The translations under genes were made by a program, and so were the position numbers. A model generated the notes under the pieces. It had not been told where the DNA came from. It saw nothing but the letters and a program-made list of their open reading frames with translations, and did no database searches. From the NCBI GenBank assembly GCA_011391695.1, contig JAABQB010000006.1, forward strand, positions 1 to 64,000: a stretch of DNA of 64,000 nt, in the 5' to 3' direction. Below, one piece after another: positions 49,033-58,898 of the stretch; the first letter of the stretch is position 1; the number at the start of each line of letters is the position of its first letter. The DNA is from Desulfobacteraceae bacterium. GTDB lineage: Bacteria > Desulfobacterota > Desulfobacteria > Desulfobacterales > RPRI01.

Positions 49033-50481
49033 TTATTGCCCCTTATCCAAAGGCAGAAATATTGTAACCGTACTTCCTTTGCCTTCAATGCTCTTAATTT
49101 CAATCCTTCCTTTATGTTCTTCAACAATCCTTTTTGTGAGAGCAAGTCCGAGCCCGAGCCCGTCCTGTTTCGTTGTATAAAAAGGATCGAAGATCTTTGA
49201 AAGCTTTTCTGCTGATATACCCATGCCTGTATCTTCGACGGCTATGCTTAAGTTTTCATCCGTCCGGCCAGTTCTTATAGTGATCGTCCCGCCATCAGGC
49301 ATAGATTGGAAAGAATTCAGTATTATATTGTAGAGGCAGGTTTTTATAAATCCGGAGTCCACGTAAAGCTCCGGTACTGCCACTAATTCCCTGATTATTG
49401 AGATCTTTTCATTTTCGGCCTTGGCCTTGACAAGCTCCAGAACCTCTTCTATGAGCTTCCCGACATCCATCTGCTGCAGATTAAGCTCAAAAGGCCTGCT
49501 CTGCTCGAGAAAACTTTCGGCAAACCTGCTGACGCGCTGAATCTCATTTTTAATGTTAAGAATCAGTGAGTCGAAGCGCTCTTTTTCGCCTTCATCATCC
49601 GGTTCATATTTTTTCCGCATGTGGTCGATGGAAAGGCTTATAAAATTGAGCGGGTTCCTGATCTCGTGCGCGATACTCATAGAAAATTGTCCTATGCCCG
49701 CGAGGTGCTCGGCCTTTCGCAGCCTTTCCTCCAGAACACGTTCTTCCTTAAGTTTGCCGACCATGTAATTGAAACTCTTTGCGAGTTCTCCTATTTCATC
49801 TTTCCTTTCAGTGCGTATTTCATGATCGAGATTGCCGAGTGCGACGCTTTTGGCAGCCTGTACGACATCCTCTATTGGTTTTGTATAACGCTTTGCAAGG
49901 ATAATGCTCAGGATCAGCCCTACCCCGAAGATGATTGCAGTTGCCGTAATTCTTCTGATGTTTTTTTTCTGCATCTGGGACGAAAAGTCATCCGTATTCA
50001 CGGTAAGGTGTATGTACCCATAATTTTTTTTGTCAACAACGACAGGAACAATCACATTGTAAAATTGCCCCTCGCCTATCACAGGCTCCCCGAGTTCCGC
50101 CTTGAATATGAGTTCTTTTTTTGCTTTCGTGATCCATTTTCCAACATTTTCCGGGTCTGTGCTCGATATAATCCTGTCGGAATTGCTGATGATCGAGATC
50201 TCCTTTACGCCTTTTGTCTTCAGTTTATTAAGATAGTTATGCAACCGCTTATCCTCAGGGATGCCGCTGCTGGTGACTTCTTCCACACCCATCTGTACGC
50301 CTCTTGAAATATCGGCGATCTGTTTTTCGAACTCGTTATAGATCGATGTTTCAGTCTGGTAATAGAGCAGGATGAGAATGGAGATGAGGCTGAAGCTTAA
50401 GAAAAGCATCAGGGCAACAAGTTTTTTGTTGAGGGAGAGTCTGGGAAAATAGTCTTTTATTATATTCGTGTTTAAAGGCAT
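49033..50481 (-). CDS. Sensor histidine kinase (HAMP-HisKA-HATPase)
   Basis: 'AKRYTKPIEDVVQAAKSVALGNLDHEI' HAMP, 'SMSIAHEIRNPLNFISLSIDHM', 'FDPFYTTKQDGLGLGLALTKRIVEEHKG'. Adjacent to its likely cognate regulator. Confidence 0.95.
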   Translation of the reverse strand: MPLNTNIIKDYFPRLSLNKKLVALMLFLSFSLISILILLYYQTETSIYNEFEKQIADISRGVQMGVEEVTSSGIPEDKRLHNYLNKLKTKGVKEISIISNSDRIISSTDPENVGKWITKAKKELIFKAELGEPVIGEGQFYNVIVPVVVDKKNYGYIHLTVNTDDFSSQMQKKNIRRITATAIIFGVGLILSIILAKRYTKPIEDVVQAAKSVALGNLDHEIRTERKDEIGELAKSFNYMVGKLKEERVLEERLRKAEHLAGIGQFSMSIAHEIRNPLNFISLSIDHMRKKYEPDDEGEKERFDSLILNIKNEIQRVSRFAESFLEQSRPFELNLQQMDVGKLIEEVLELVKAKAENEKISIIRELVAVPELYVDSGFIKTCLYNIILNSFQSMPDGGTITIRTGRTDENLSIAVEDTGMGISAEKLSKIFDPFYTTKQDGLGLGLALTKRIVEEHKGRIEIKSIEGKGSTVTIFLPLDKGQ

Positions 50482-50714
50482 ATATGTATTGTATATCGGT
50501 TTCTTATAAGTAGTCAATCAGAGAAACCTTTGCATAACACCCCCTTTTGCCCGATTTATTTAAAGACTTGGTTTCTGGTTGTTTCTTTTAACCAGGTACC
50601 TAATCCTTTATTTTCACCTTCCTTGTACTTGGACAAAACTGGATGTTCTTCAAGGGTTTCTGGGGAAAGATCGGGGAAGGCTATATAAAGCAATTTCGAG
50701 ACTGCATCTGTAAA

Positions 50715-51341
50715 TTACGGGGTATCTATTATAGTTTTCGAATTATCGGAGAGTGACCAGTAAAAAGCCCTGGCATCATTTTTTTCCAGCACAATATCTA
50801 TGGCTGAATATGGTTTACCTTTAAACACATTCCAGAGCATTAATATTGGGCGTGTAATAAATCTCACTGATGAATAGGAAAAGTTGCTTATTCCTGAAAC
50901 TATTCCTTCCGTTAAAGGTTTTATATATATCGATATGCCGCCGTCAAGAACAACGGTATATCTTGAAGGCATGTCAGTCAGTTCAAAGGCGCCTGTCTTG
51001 TAGTTCTCATTTTTCTTGCTTTCCCCGGGTTTTATCTCTTCCCTCTCGGGCTCAATGAGAGAGCTTTTTTCTTTCACCTGGTATGTGTTTACAGAAACAG
51101 GGGTGCCCCAGCAATTAAAGTCCTTTATCTGCAGTTCCTTCAGGGAAATCCCTCTCGACTTGAAATGGATTATTTTTTCCTTCATATTGAAAACAAAGTA
51201 TATATCTGGGTTGCGTGACAGCTTCAGTTCTTCTTCGAGAAGCCGGCGTTCTCTTATGTATATCTCTTTGTCGTCACCGGCAAATGTCGGAAAGGCAGTG
51301 AAAGCGATGAAAAAAAATATGAACCTGAAAATGTTAATCAA
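50715..51341 (-). CDS. Hypothetical exported protein adjacent to L,D-transpeptidases
   Basis: Signal peptide; overlaps the upstream LDT gene by 4 nt. Confidence 0.7.
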   Translation of the reverse strand: MINIFRFIFFFIAFTAFPTFAGDDKEIYIRERRLLEEELKLSRNPDIYFVFNMKEKIIHFKSRGISLKELQIKDFNCWGTPVSVNTYQVKEKSSLIEPEREEIKPGESKKNENYKTGAFELTDMPSRYTVVLDGGISIYIKPLTEGIVSGISNFSYSSVRFITRPILMLWNVFKGKPYSAIDIVLEKNDARAFYWSLSDNSKTIIDTP

Positions 51342-51982
51342 AAGATATATATCCTCGTGCCAATGCCGGCTGTGGTAAAAACAGTTTTAAGGTCCTTGTC
51401 GCCGACACGGATGCAGCCGTGTGAAACGTTTCTTCCGAGCATTCTTGTATAAAGAGTCCCATGGATAAAATATCCGTTGCCGAAACCCAGCGCGTATTCC
51501 CCAAGAACACCTTTCTCTATTCTTTTCCTGGGATCTTTGGGTATCTCCTCACCATCTTCAATAAAAGCCCAGTCAGGCTTTGTCCATGCAGGTGCTATGC
51601 TCTTTGATTTTACTGTGTACTCACCTGTCGGGGTATCAAATACCCATTGCCGATTGCCCGATGGATCTTTCAATACATTGCCGCTTCCGCTTGAGACCAC
51701 AGCTTCATGGATCACCGCGCTTCCTTTTTTCAGGTATAGCTTGTTCATGCCGGTGTCTATCACGATATAAACTTTGTCAGGAGTCAGGTTTTCTAACCTT
51801 TGCCTGAGCGCTGAATTTCTCTTCTTCAGGGTATCCATGCTTGTTTTTTCGTATTTAGTTTCCTCCGCATTATCGATGTTCGGCATGTTTCTGCTCCCCA
51901 GATAATATCCGGCAGCCTCGAGAGTCAGAAACATGACAAATAAAATTATAAATATTTTAAGAAATATTCCTGCTTTGAACAT
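51338..51982 (-). CDS. L,D-transpeptidase (YkuD domain)
   Basis: 'YIVIDTGMNKLYLKKG', 'YFIHGTLYTRMLGRNVSHGCIRVGDKDLK'. Confidence 0.93.
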   Translation of the reverse strand: MFKAGIFLKIFIILFVMFLTLEAAGYYLGSRNMPNIDNAEETKYEKTSMDTLKKRNSALRQRLENLTPDKVYIVIDTGMNKLYLKKGSAVIHEAVVSSGSGNVLKDPSGNRQWVFDTPTGEYTVKSKSIAPAWTKPDWAFIEDGEEIPKDPRKRIEKGVLGEYALGFGNGYFIHGTLYTRMLGRNVSHGCIRVGDKDLKTVFTTAGIGTRIYIF

Positions 51983-53107
51983 TTAGAGGCCTTCCATGGC
52001 GGAAGAGAGTGTGTTATTGTGATCAACAGCTCCGACAATGGTAACGGGTGTCCCGACATTAACGAGACTGAAGAGGGAATCGATCATAACGTTGTCCATC
52101 GAAATACATCCATAAGTCATGCTGTTCTTTCCGCCGCCGTGTATTTCTATGAGTCCGCCTATCCTGGAATTTGAAGGAATAAGGCCTTTTTTCTTTGCGC
52201 TGATGAAATTCCTCATATCTTCTTCGTTAGGGTAGTTTATCAATAATGCCTTGTGAAAGCGGCTTGCAGATAGTTTCTTTGTTATCCGGTATTTCCCTTC
52301 GGGGGTTTTCTGATCCCCGGCATAGCTTTTATCGAGAGAACCGTTACGTCCGAGACCGACGTTATATGTCCTGAAAGGAACGCCATTTTTATAAAGAATA
52401 AGAGTGCGCTCGCTTTTATTTACGATAACCACCTGAATGTTATTGTTTTTTGATTCAGCTATTGTCTCATCCGCCATTTGCTGCCATTTATTTATATGAC
52501 TGCGATCAGCATACCGGTCAAGAATTGGACGCAACGTATTTTCAGCCGCCTTAATGAATCCCGATATATTCTTTAATTTCGCATCGGTTGCCTCGTAATC
52601 ACTGTTGTCATAAGAGATAGTTGCCTCGGACAGGAGCAGTTCAGCCTTTATGAGGTCTTTCCTTGCAAGCCTCCCTTCATTGATCATTTCAGTCAACCCT
52701 TTAAGGGTCTCAATCCTGCTTTTCAAAAAGGATATCTTATCTGAAACGCTCGCTTTTTTTGTATCCTTTGTTTCTGAAATCTTCTTCTGTAAATTATGGC
52801 CGGATTCGAGCAGTATTGTCAATTCCGACTGAATTGACTTATAATCCTGAAACCATGCTAATCTTGATTTTTCTTTTATCAGGTCATCTTTTATTTTACG
52901 TAATGATATCCTGTAATTCTTAAACCCATCCGGAGCATATATTTCAGCACCTGAGAGCCAGAGGCTGTGTTCCTGTTTTTCAGCCATTTGTATTTCCGGG
53001 GGGAGCTGAGGAGCTGAACAACCTAATGCCATCATCATTATGAAAAAAATAAACGCCTTTTTAAAAATATTTCGTACCATTCGGATTCTTATCTCTATAG
53101 TTGACAT
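51983..53107 (-). CDS. L,D-transpeptidase (YkuD domain), lipoprotein-like
   Basis: 'ALGCSAPQLPP' lipobox; 'IEIHGGGKNSMTYGCISMDNVMID'. Confidence 0.9.
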   Translation of the reverse strand: MSTIEIRIRMVRNIFKKAFIFFIMMMALGCSAPQLPPEIQMAEKQEHSLWLSGAEIYAPDGFKNYRISLRKIKDDLIKEKSRLAWFQDYKSIQSELTILLESGHNLQKKISETKDTKKASVSDKISFLKSRIETLKGLTEMINEGRLARKDLIKAELLLSEATISYDNSDYEATDAKLKNISGFIKAAENTLRPILDRYADRSHINKWQQMADETIAESKNNNIQVVIVNKSERTLILYKNGVPFRTYNVGLGRNGSLDKSYAGDQKTPEGKYRITKKLSASRFHKALLINYPNEEDMRNFISAKKKGLIPSNSRIGGLIEIHGGGKNSMTYGCISMDNVMIDSLFSLVNVGTPVTIVGAVDHNNTLSSAMEGL

Positions 53108-53255
53108 AACTATTTAAATTGCTTAATAATTGCCCGCTTTATTCATGCACCTGTTCTTGCTGTACAGCATGGATCATAATTACAATTACCAGGTTCTGTT
53201 GTCAATCTTCTGGCATGTTTGAAGTCTAAAATAATGGTTCCTGGAGATAAATAAA

Positions 53256-53289
53256 GCACGGGCGATTTTGAATTCAAAATCGCCCGTGC
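53256..53289. terminator. Perfect 34-bp palindrome terminator
   Basis: GCACGGGCGATTTTGAATTCAAAATCGCCCGTGC followed by CATTTTT. Confidence 0.8.
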
Positions 53290-53373
53290 CATTTTTACTT
53301 TGAACCCTGCAATCCGTCACCGATCGACAGGGACGGTGTTAGCCTTTGCGGTTCAATTATTCATATTTATCAA

Positions 53374-53970
53374 CTATTTTTTTGCTCCGACTTTTTCCAT
53401 GGCCGCTTTTACCTGATCAGAAATTGCAGTGGCCTTGTCTTTGATCGCATTAGCTTTTTCAATCGCTGCATTAAAATCTTCTGAATCAACGGCTGTCTTT
53501 ACTTCGGCTAAAGAATCTTCGATGCCTTTCAGGTCGGCCTTGAATGCCTCTATATCAGCCTGTGAGCCTTTTCCTTTAGGAGCTTTGTCCAGAAGAGCCT
53601 TTGCTTCTGCTACCGCAGCTATTGCAGTCTCTTGTCCAGCAAGTGCATTTTTCTTTGCCTCTTCCTTCTTTGCCGCTAATTCTGTCTTGAGTTTATCTGC
53701 GTCAGCCTTTGCCTTTACTAAAAGCTCTTTTGCCTTTTTATAATCCTTGAAAAACTTGGCGTCCTGAACCTTAATTTCATCCTGAGCTGCCTGCATTGCA
53801 TCATTTAAGCCCTTTGCTCCTGCGGCATCATATTTTTCTGCGCCGTCTGCTATGAATGCATCGATCGATGTTTTTGCTGCATTCATCTCTTCGGTCGGCT
53901 GTTTTCCGCATCCTGCAAGCACGAAGACCACGACCATGGCTAATGCCATAAACTTTAAAACATTTTTCAT
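53374..53970 (-). CDS. Helical Ala/Lys-rich lipoprotein
   Basis: Signal with lipobox 'VLAGCGKQ', then long alpha-helical repeats. Confidence 0.8.
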   Translation of the reverse strand: MKNVLKFMALAMVVVFVLAGCGKQPTEEMNAAKTSIDAFIADGAEKYDAAGAKGLNDAMQAAQDEIKVQDAKFFKDYKKAKELLVKAKADADKLKTELAAKKEEAKKNALAGQETAIAAVAEAKALLDKAPKGKGSQADIEAFKADLKGIEDSLAEVKTAVDSEDFNAAIEKANAIKDKATAISDQVKAAMEKVGAKK

Positions 53971-54462
53971 AATAATTCCTCCCTTTGATAATAATGATAA
54001 TAAGTTTAATAAATTATATCAGTTTACATACTGACAATGAATATCCCAAGAGGCATGTTAGGCCCCGATTGATATTCGTAACATAAAGGCTCTATACAAG
54101 CAATCACCGTGCCAACTTAATTTATCCCTATTTCAGCCATTTGAATAAAAACAGCTTCCTTATTTGGGGAATTCCATCCTTATTTGGGAATATAAATTAT
54201 CAATTGCTTCAAGATGCTTCAAGATGCTTGGAAAATTCAAGATTTAATGTTAATGTAGTATCTATCCGGAAACAAAGCTCGGACACAATTGAGTTTCCAA
54301 TTTGAAAACAGGCAATTTTGGGCAAGCTCAAGGGAATCAAGGGATTGTGAGGAGATGGAAGAACTGACTGCTTCCCCTCCCTTGATGGGAGGGGACTAAG
54401 GGGAGGGTGGTTTATGTTAACTTGTTTAATCCGTTCGCTATAACTTATAGGGAGGAATATCC

Positions 54463-54843
54463 ATGACTCTTAAAGCAATAAAAACTGATAAAGCGCCTGC
54501 GGCAATCGGACCCTATTCCCAGGGAATTATTTCCGGTCAGTATCTCTTTGTAAGCGGCCAGATTGGAATGAAACCCGAAACAGGTGAACTTGCAGGACCT
54601 GATTTTACTTCTCAGGCAAAACAGTCATTGACGAACCTGTCGCAAATCGTAATTGAAGCAGGATCAGATCTTTCCAGGGTGGTCTCCGTTGATGTTTTTC
54701 TGACCTCCATGGGTAATTTTTCGGAATTCAATAAAATCTACCAGTCGTTTTTCCCGGGCATAAAGCCTGCGCGTGCAGTCATTGAAGTGAGCGGTCTGCC
54801 AAAAGGTGCCTGCATCGAAATTAAATGCATTGCAATGCTTTGA
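54463..54843 (+). CDS. ridA: RidA-family deaminase (YjgF/YER057c/UK114)
   Basis: 'KAPAAIGPYSQGIISGQYLFVSGQIGMKPETGEL', 'RAVIEVSGLPKGACIEIKCIAML'. Confidence 0.97.
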   Translation: MTLKAIKTDKAPAAIGPYSQGIISGQYLFVSGQIGMKPETGELAGPDFTSQAKQSLTNLSQIVIEAGSDLSRVVSVDVFLTSMGNFSEFNKIYQSFFPGIKPARAVIEVSGLPKGACIEIKCIAML

Positions 54844-54875
54844 TATAATAGTAAAATAAAAAAGAGGTTGTTCCA

Positions 54876-57800
54876 ATGGAACCGCAAAATGGTATTGTTA
54901 ACCAGTCTGTGCGGCTCGCCGCTTACTGGCAGGAAATGGCCAATGAACTGTTGACATCGGAGGAAAAGGATATTCAGGAACAGATGATGCGGCTCCTGAC
55001 ACATCCTCTTGACAAGGTTATTCTCACCAGAATAATCGACCAGAGCTTCCGCTCCGACAATGCGGCAAGGGTTGCCGACCAGGTCAACAGCATTCTCAGG
55101 GAATACGGAGTTCCTGATTTTTTCTCTTCAGTCGAAAAGCTTCTGATACAGATGTTTTTAGGGCTGGGCAGACATTTTCCGCATTTTTCAGTTCCCAGAG
55201 TTATTGAAAAAATGCGTCATAACAGCAGCCGGGCAATTATTCCCGGGGAGCCCGAAGCTTTGCATGCGCATCTGCAAAAGAGAAAAAACCAGGGCGTCCG
55301 CATGAACATCAACCACCTTGGGGAAGCAGTCCTCGGAGAGGAAGAATCCGGTTACAGGCTGAAAACTTACACCGAAGATCTTCAAAATCCTGAAATAGAA
55401 TATATATCGGTTAAAATATCAACCATCTATTCCCAGATACATTCGCTTGCCTTCGAACATTCCGTAAAGATTTTAAAGGACCGGCTCTCAAAACTTTACA
55501 GGGCCGCCAGGGATAACCGCTTTGTGCGCAAAAATGGAACGGTGGTTCCCAAATTCGTAAATCTTGACATGGAAGAATACAGAGATCTTGAAATAACAAC
55601 CGCCGCCTTCATAAGAACTCTTGAAGAAGAAGAGTTTAAGAATCACACCGCCGGCATTGTGCTCCAGTCATATCTTCCGGACTCTTTTCCTATACAGAAA
55701 GATTTAACCGCGTGGGCTGTGGAAAGGGTTTCAAAGGGCGGAAATCCGATTAAAATCAGAATCGTCAAAGGGGCCAACATGGAGATGGAACTATTCGATG
55801 CTGCCGTTCACAACTGGCCTCTTGCCCTTTATGATAATAAGCTTGACGTTGACGCAAATTTCAAGCGCATGGTCGATTACGGCATGGACACGGACAGGAT
55901 TAAGGCGGTAAATCTCGGAATTGCCTCCCATAATCTTTTTGAACTGGCGTATGCCTTCAATATTGCAAAGCAAAACAATGTATTTGAATATTTTTCTTTT
56001 GAAATGCTTGAGGGCATGGCGGATCACATAAGGCGGGCTATCCAGAAAACAACCGGTGATATACTCCTTTACGCGCCTGTTGCAACCAGAGACCAGTTTA
56101 TAAACGCCATAGCTTACCTTATCCGCAGGCTTGATGAAAACACGGCTAAAGATAATTTTCTGCGTTATTCATGCAATCTTAAGACCGGCTCAAAGGAATG
56201 GTCTTTTCTGATGGACCAGTTTGTTGCCTCCTATAACCACAGAGACAAGGCCGGAGAATCTCCAAAACGCATTCAAAACAGAATGGCGGAAACTTTTCCT
56301 GAAAAAAGAGGCGCCTTTTACGGGGACGAATTCGACAACGACCCTGACACCGACTGGGCTCTTTCCGCAAACAGGAAATGGGCTGAAGGGATCAGGGACA
56401 AGTGGGAAAAAAGAAAAGATGATAAACCTTTTGAAATTCCGATAGTCATAGCAGGAGAAGAAATATATTCCGGGAGGCGGACAAAAAAGTGTTTCGATCC
56501 TTCAGCGCCCGGTATCTGCACGGCAATATCTGCCATGGCATCAGATGAAGACGCGGCTAAAGCCGTCTCGATTGCCAAATCAGACCCGGATGGCTGGAGA
56601 AAAAAAACCCTGAAGCAACGGCATGAAATTCTTTCGAAGGTGGCAGGAGAATTGAGGCTTGCCAGGGGAGATCTTATAGGAGCATCAGCCGCCAACACCG
56701 GCAAGATATTTGCCGAAGCCGATCCTGAAGTTTCCGAAGCCGTTGACTTTGCGGAATATTATCCCTATGCAGCCGGAACTTTCGCCGGCATCGAAAATAT
56801 CAGGTGCTCGGGGAAAGGGGTAGGTCTCGTAATTTCTCCGTGGAATTTTCCTGTAGCAATACCATGTGGCGGGATCGTCTCTGCCCTTGCTGCCGGCAAT
56901 ACGGTAATATTCAAGCCTTCATCGGAAGCAGTGCTTGCCGCATGGGTTCTCTGCCGGTGCTTCTGGAAAGCCGGTATATCAAAAAATGTTCTTCAGTTCA
57001 TCCCGTGCCATGGATCAGGCGCAGGGTCAAAGCTTGCCAACCACCCGGATGTGGATTTCATAATCTTAACCGGCGGGACGGAAACCGGTCTTAATATACT
57101 AAAGGAAAGACCCGGAGTATTCCTTGCCGCCGAAACGGGAGGCAAGAACGCGACCATAGTAACAGCCATGTCAGACAGGGATCAGGCTATAAAGAATGTG
57201 CTTCTCTCGGCATTCGGCAACAGCGGCCAGAAATGCTCGGCAACGTCTCTTCTGATTCTTGAAAAAGAGGTATATGAAGACAAAAACTTCATAAAGCAGC
57301 TTATTGATGCGGCAAAAAGCCTAATGGTCGGATCGGCATGGAATTTTGAAAACAAAATGGGACCTCTTATTCATTCCCCCGACGGAGATCTCAAAAGTGC
57401 AATGGAGAAGCTTGAGCCCGGAGAATCATGGGCTCTTGCACCGGAAAATATTGACGGCAATCCCCTTATGTGGACTCCCGGAATAAAATGGGGGGTTACT
57501 CCTGGATCTTATACCCATATGACCGAATTTTTTGGCCCGATACTCGGTGTTATGTGCGCTGATGATCTTGACCATGCCATTCAACTTGTTAACCAGACAG
57601 GTTATGGCCTCACTTCAGGTCTCGAAAGCCTTGACAAGCGGGAGCAAAAACTATGGAAGGAAGGGATAAAAGCCGGCAACCTTTATATCAACAGGGGTAC
57701 AACAGGCGCTATCGTTCTCCGTCAACCTTTCGGCGGAATGGGAAAATCTGCAATCGGAGCAGGCATCAAGGCGGGCGGTCCCAATTATGTTGCCCAGTTT

Positions 57801-58466
57801 ATGAATTTCGAAGACATATCATACCCGAAAACCGGAGCCATACATACCGACCATGCCCTGTTGAGACTTGCCCGGGAATGGAACCTGAAATTACAATGGG
57901 GGGAATTCAATCCGTTTAAGGACGATATATATAAAACAATACGCGCGATAAAAAGCTACCTTTTCAATGCAGAACAGGAGTTTTTCGCTGAAAAAGATTA
58001 TTTCCATCTGCGCGGGCAGGATAACATTGTGCGCTACCTGCCTGTGGGGAGAGTTTTGGTACGGCTGCATAAAGATGATTCTCTTTTTGATGTCCTTGCG
58101 CGAATAGCCGCCGTAAAGATTGCAAAATGCGGGCTTATCGTCAGTATCCCCGCTGAAATGAATAATATGGCGACGTCCTTCCTGGCAGGCATGGAAGGGA
58201 AATCCTTCCTGCAGGAAGCGCCGGTTATCCGTCAGACAGATCGGGATCTTGCCGGTATGACAGGAGATGTTCAGCGCATCCGCTATGCAGCGCCTGACCG
58301 TGTTCCTTTTGAAATTTTTCAGGAGGCCGCTAAAACAGGCTTTTATATTTCAAGGACAAAAGTGGTTATGGAGGGAAGGATCGAACTTATGCACTATTTC
58401 CATGAGCAGAGCATCTGCGACAGTTATCACAGGTACGGCAACCTTGGAGAACGAAGTATTCTTTAG
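54876..58466 (+). CDS. Bifunctional proline dehydrogenase / L-glutamate gamma-semialdehyde dehydrogenase
   Basis: ProDH motifs 'RIVKGANMEMELFDA', 'GIASHNLFELAYAF'; ALDH motifs 'ISPWNFPVAIPCGG', 'LTGGTETGLNIL', 'FGNSGQKCSATS'. Confidence 0.95.
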   Translation: MEPQNGIVNQSVRLAAYWQEMANELLTSEEKDIQEQMMRLLTHPLDKVILTRIIDQSFRSDNAARVADQVNSILREYGVPDFFSSVEKLLIQMFLGLGRHFPHFSVPRVIEKMRHNSSRAIIPGEPEALHAHLQKRKNQGVRMNINHLGEAVLGEEESGYRLKTYTEDLQNPEIEYISVKISTIYSQIHSLAFEHSVKILKDRLSKLYRAARDNRFVRKNGTVVPKFVNLDMEEYRDLEITTAAFIRTLEEEEFKNHTAGIVLQSYLPDSFPIQKDLTAWAVERVSKGGNPIKIRIVKGANMEMELFDAAVHNWPLALYDNKLDVDANFKRMVDYGMDTDRIKAVNLGIASHNLFELAYAFNIAKQNNVFEYFSFEMLEGMADHIRRAIQKTTGDILLYAPVATRDQFINAIAYLIRRLDENTAKDNFLRYSCNLKTGSKEWSFLMDQFVASYNHRDKAGESPKRIQNRMAETFPEKRGAFYGDEFDNDPDTDWALSANRKWAEGIRDKWEKRKDDKPFEIPIVIAGEEIYSGRRTKKCFDPSAPGICTAISAMASDEDAAKAVSIAKSDPDGWRKKTLKQRHEILSKVAGELRLARGDLIGASAANTGKIFAEADPEVSEAVDFAEYYPYAAGTFAGIENIRCSGKGVGLVISPWNFPVAIPCGGIVSALAAGNTVIFKPSSEAVLAAWVLCRCFWKAGISKNVLQFIPCHGSGAGSKLANHPDVDFIILTGGTETGLNILKERPGVFLAAETGGKNATIVTAMSDRDQAIKNVLLSAFGNSGQKCSATSLLILEKEVYEDKNFIKQLIDAAKSLMVGSAWNFENKMGPLIHSPDGDLKSAMEKLEPGESWALAPENIDGNPLMWTPGIKWGVTPGSYTHMTEFFGPILGVMCADDLDHAIQLVNQTGYGLTSGLESLDKREQKLWKEGIKAGNLYINRGTTGAIVLRQPFGGMGKSAIGAGIKAGGPNYVAQFMNFEDISYPKTGAIHTDHALLRLAREWNLKLQWGEFNPFKDDIYKTIRAIKSYLFNAEQEFFAEKDYFHLRGQDNIVRYLPVGRVLVRLHKDDSLFDVLARIAAVKIAKCGLIVSIPAEMNNMATSFLAGMEGKSFLQEAPVIRQTDRDLAGMTGDVQRIRYAAPDRVPFEIFQEAAKTGFYISRTKVVMEGRIELMHYFHEQSICDSYHRYGNLGERSIL

Positions 58467-58560
58467 TTTCCATACGGAAATAAATTAACAGATTACTCTC
58501 TGCAAAAAAAGCTCCCGGTTGTGGAATTAAGTTGATTATGATAAATCAGCGCTAATAAAC

Positions 58561-58718
58561 TTGATGGACTTGTACAAAGTCCATCAACAGGCCGAGGGCG
58601 ATTCAGGCCCGGCCTGGGGTGAGAGTGGAACCGCTTGAATTTATTTCAAGCGGCGGGAGAGGGGAATCCCTTTCCCGCCAAGTAAAAAGTCATTTTTGAC
58701 TTTTTACGAAGGTATCAA
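58561..58718. repeat. Repeat family B copy 2 (inverted relative to copy 1)
   Basis: See 30057-30212. Confidence 0.85.
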
Positions 58719-58898
58719 ACTTGAAAAAGGTCGGAATTTTGCCCTTTTTGTCATTCCTGCGAAAGAACGCCTCGGCGGATCTTTTCAAGCAGTTCTGGAC
58801 TCCCGTTTTCAAGGTAGTGACGGGATTCCCGACTTTTTACAAAGCCATTAATTATTGCATAATCTTAATTTGATACAGAATTTAACGGAAGGAAGACA

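Noticed and set aside
54371-54410. Fourth copy of MITE-like element A
   Set aside because: Shares the CCCCTCCC-type arms but lacks the GAGCC...GGCTC terminal repeats; at most a fragment.
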